The notes under the pieces were generated by a model that saw only the letters and a program-made list of their open reading frames with translations, was not told the DNA's origin and ran no database searches. A stretch of 64,000 bases of DNA, taken from positions 868,001-932,000 of the forward strand of contig NZ_CABPSA010000001.1 of assembly GCF_902459615.1 (NCBI RefSeq). The letters run 5' to 3'. The DNA is from Pandoraea commovens. GTDB lineage: Bacteria; Pseudomonadota; Gammaproteobacteria; Burkholderiales; Burkholderiaceae. A program made the translations under genes and the position numbers. Below are positions 62,405 to 64,000 of this stretch, in pieces (position 1 is the stretch's first letter; every line of letters starts with the position of its first letter).

Positions 62405-62926
62405 ATGCGAATCTGGATGCCGAAGCTGGTGGCGTACACGATCATCGGATACGCCCAACTCAAGCCCTATTTCGATCTTCACGGCTATATGCGCCGCTGG
62501 TGGCTCCGCAAGCCGACGGGACACGATGCGAGCGCCGCCGCCGACGGCCGTCGCGATACTTCGTGGGGTGCCCGCGTGCACAACACGCTCCGCAGCGACG
62601 AAGGTCGGGATCTGCATGACCACCCGTGGTGGAGCATCTCTATCGTGCTGCTGGGTGGCTATTGGGAAATCATGCCGACGGAGCAAGAGCAGCCCGCGCG
62701 GCTGGACAGCCAGCCGGAAACGCCACTGCTGCGCGGTTATCGGCGCGTCTGGCGCGGCCCCGGTTCAATCGTGTTCCGTAAGGCCACGGACCGGCACCGG
62801 CTCGAAATCCCCGAAGGCAAGGACTCATGGTCCCTGTTCATCATGGGGCCGTGGCAGCGCAACTGGGGCTTCCACACGACGACAAGCTGGGTTCCATGGC
62901 GCGAGTACGTCAAGCAGCCCGATTGA
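62405..62926 (+). CDS. Cupin-like phage protein
   Basis: 173 residues; Met 62405 has GGAGG at seven bases, better than Met 62399. The motif LHDHPWWSISIVLLGGYWE, then FRKATDRHRLE, has His placed as in cupin metal sites. The substrate is unknown. The first Met overlaps the ParB stop, so it is in the same unit. Confidence 0.7.
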   Translation: MRIWMPKLVAYTIIGYAQLKPYFDLHGYMRRWWLRKPTGHDASAAADGRRDTSWGARVHNTLRSDEGRDLHDHPWWSISIVLLGGYWEIMPTEQEQPARLDSQPETPLLRGYRRVWRGPGSIVFRKATDRHRLEIPEGKDSWSLFIMGPWQRNWGFHTTTSWVPWREYVKQPD

Positions 62927-62940
62927 GTAAGCTGGCGCGC

Positions 62941-63630
62941 CTAATGCGCTGGCCGTGCATACAGTTCCTCGGGTGTAGGAACCGCAGAGACTGGGGACGC
63001 TGCACGCTCGCACTCTCTCGCAGCGATTACCAGCAATGAAAACGGCACAGCCATCATTCCCCGTATTTTTTTCACCTCGTCTTCACCTAAGCAATACAGC
63101 GTGCCCTGATACGCTCCCCATTCGTCCGCAATCTCCCGAAGTGTCAGGTCGAAAAGTGAGAGACCGCGCGCCAGACGAAAAGCGCAGCGATTGGGCAGAG
63201 GGCTGAGGGCGATGAGTTGGTCTGATGTGACGGCAAAGGTTCGTTGTGTCGTAGCCCAGTCCACAAGTCTTGAGACCGTAATCAGGTCGCCCTGGGGGAT
63301 CGTCGGAAACTGCATCGCTACGCAGAAATCCGTTTGCCGGACAACAAAGTCATTAAGAGTCGGAGATATCTGAGCCGCAACTAAAGAGGCTCGGTCCGCT
63401 CCTTCCTGCCCCCTCCTGCGCAACTCTGCTGTCGCCAACCCCAGAGATACAACGACAGCTCCAACGGTTCCTAATGCCGTTGCGATATCAACCCAGTCCT
63501 TGTTTTTTGCCTGTATCACTACAGTGGGCCAAGGCCAGATGTACGCCACAACGAGGCCGAGGGCTAACCCAAAAGCAACGAGCAATAACGCCTTTCCGGT
63601 CTTCAAGAACTCTCGATCAGCTTGTTGCAT
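62941..63630 (-). CDS. Hypothetical membrane protein
   Basis: 229 residues. Two membrane segments (about 12-35, ALLLVAFGLALGLVVAYIW; about 46-66, DIATALGTVGAVVVSLGLA) are followed by a soluble domain of about 150 residues. This layout recurs in phage-encoded proteins near early genes; function unknown. It is divergent from the lipoprotein gene at 63663. Confidence 0.65.
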   Translation of the reverse strand: MQQADREFLKTGKALLLVAFGLALGLVVAYIWPWPTVVIQAKNKDWVDIATALGTVGAVVVSLGLATAELRRRGQEGADRASLVAAQISPTLNDFVVRQTDFCVAMQFPTIPQGDLITVSRLVDWATTQRTFAVTSDQLIALSPLPNRCAFRLARGLSLFDLTLREIADEWGAYQGTLYCLGEDEVKKIRGMMAVPFSLLVIAARECERAASPVSAVPTPEELYARPAH

Positions 63631-63662
63631 TTCTTTTCCCCGAAGTTTTCAGGAATCCTAGC

Positions 63663-64000
63663 ATGGCAAAACTTCTCGCCGCTCTCAGCGCAGTTGCGAT
63701 TGCTCTCGTCCTTTCCGCGTGTTCCAACGATGCGAACGTCGCCTCGCACAATCTCTCGAAAGCTGCCGACAACTTCGAGATCAATCGCCGGATCGTCTTC
63801 TACAACGGCATCACCGGCGAATACATGCTGACCATCGAAGGACTTTGCTCTCGCGACAACGACAGCACGCCAACGAAGCTGGCAATCGTCTGCAAGGTCG
63901 GCCCGAACGAGTACAAAAAGCACTTCCTCGGCCTGTCCGACAACGTCACCTACTTCATCGAGCAACTCGAACCGGCCAAGGCCAGCGTCTATCACTACGC
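63663..64000 (+). CDS. Beta-sandwich lipoprotein, 3' end outside the window
   Basis: 112 or more residues, cut by the right edge. Lipoprotein signal with Cys20 in VLSACSN. The mature part (NLSKAADNFEINRRIVFYNG, CSRDNDSTPTKLAIVCKVG) fits the phage beta-sandwich lipoprotein family. AGGA precedes the ATG. Such proteins are expressed from lysogens or early in infection; a receptor-masking role is possible. Confidence 0.75.
   Translation, partial: MAKLLAALSAVAIALVLSACSNDANVASHNLSKAADNFEINRRIVFYNGITGEYMLTIEGLCSRDNDSTPTKLAIVCKVGPNEYKKHFLGLSDNVTYFIEQLEPAKASVYHY

Larger units (their letters stand above)
24789..64000. mobile_element. Lambda-like siphophage prophage, right end outside the window
   Basis: A full set of head, tail, lysis, replication and immunity genes runs from the tRNA-Pro to the window edge. 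No integrase, excisionase or attR is present, so the integrase should lie beyond 64,000. The left boundary at the tRNA 3' end is inferred from the tRNA being a usual integration target and from the change from chromosomal to phage-type genes. No structural gene appears broken, so the prophage may be functional. Confidence 0.88.

Overview
The window is high-GC DNA from a betaproteobacterium of the family Burkholderiaceae. The 2-oxoglutarate dehydrogenase operon sucA-sucB-lpdA followed by zapE, together with the protein sequences, fits Pandoraea or a close relative. The genus is an inference from gene order and protein style, not from a database search.

Bases 1 to about 24,790 are ordinary chromosome. 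In order they hold: the 5' part of a DUF2939 gene; a small secreted protein; zapE; the TCA-cycle operon (minus strand); cysJI for sulfite reduction; a lipoprotein; a Tar-type chemoreceptor; a TPR protein; a LysE/RhtB exporter; the class A penicillin-binding protein mrcA; the branched-chain amino acid exporter azlCD; gshA; a TauE/SafE permease; an acyl-CoA synthetase; and a tRNA-Pro(GGG). Several genes concern sulfur and thiol metabolism (cysJI, gshA, TauE/SafE).

From the tRNA-Pro to the right edge the DNA is a lambda-like temperate siphophage prophage. The right end (integrase, attR) lies outside the window. Next to the tRNA is an accessory segment (24.9-29.2 kb). It has a membrane protein, a RelE/ParE-like toxin with an unusual partner, a duplicated leader carrying LexA-type boxes, a secreted protein, and other small proteins. 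An O-acyltransferase (29.2-30.3 kb) probably alters the host surface. All structural genes are on the minus strand and read leftwards: HNH, terS, terL, portal, ClpP-like protease, HK97-type capsid, connectors, tail tube, frameshifted tail chaperone, tape measure, M/L/K-like tip genes, J-like host specificity protein, fibre, then two holin-like proteins, a lambda-R-type endolysin, and nested Rz/Rz1 spanins.

The early region (50.4-56.9 kb, minus) runs cro - regulators - HTH replication proteins (one with an iteron array inside its gene) - DnaC - small DNA-metabolism genes - Ref-like nuclease - Q-like antiterminator. A late promoter and a terminator follow directly. The repressor gene at 56,957 (plus) encodes only an HTH domain and a short tail, with no S24 autoprotease. 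Facing it is a small gene preceded by a near-consensus LexA box. Together these suggest that SOS induction works through a LexA-controlled product and not by repressor self-cleavage.

The rightmost 6 kb holds an operator-controlled promoter with a strongly folded leader, an Nmad5-type gene, membrane proteins, an overlapping gene cluster with a ParB-domain protein and a cupin-like protein, and a beta-sandwich lipoprotein cut off by the window edge.
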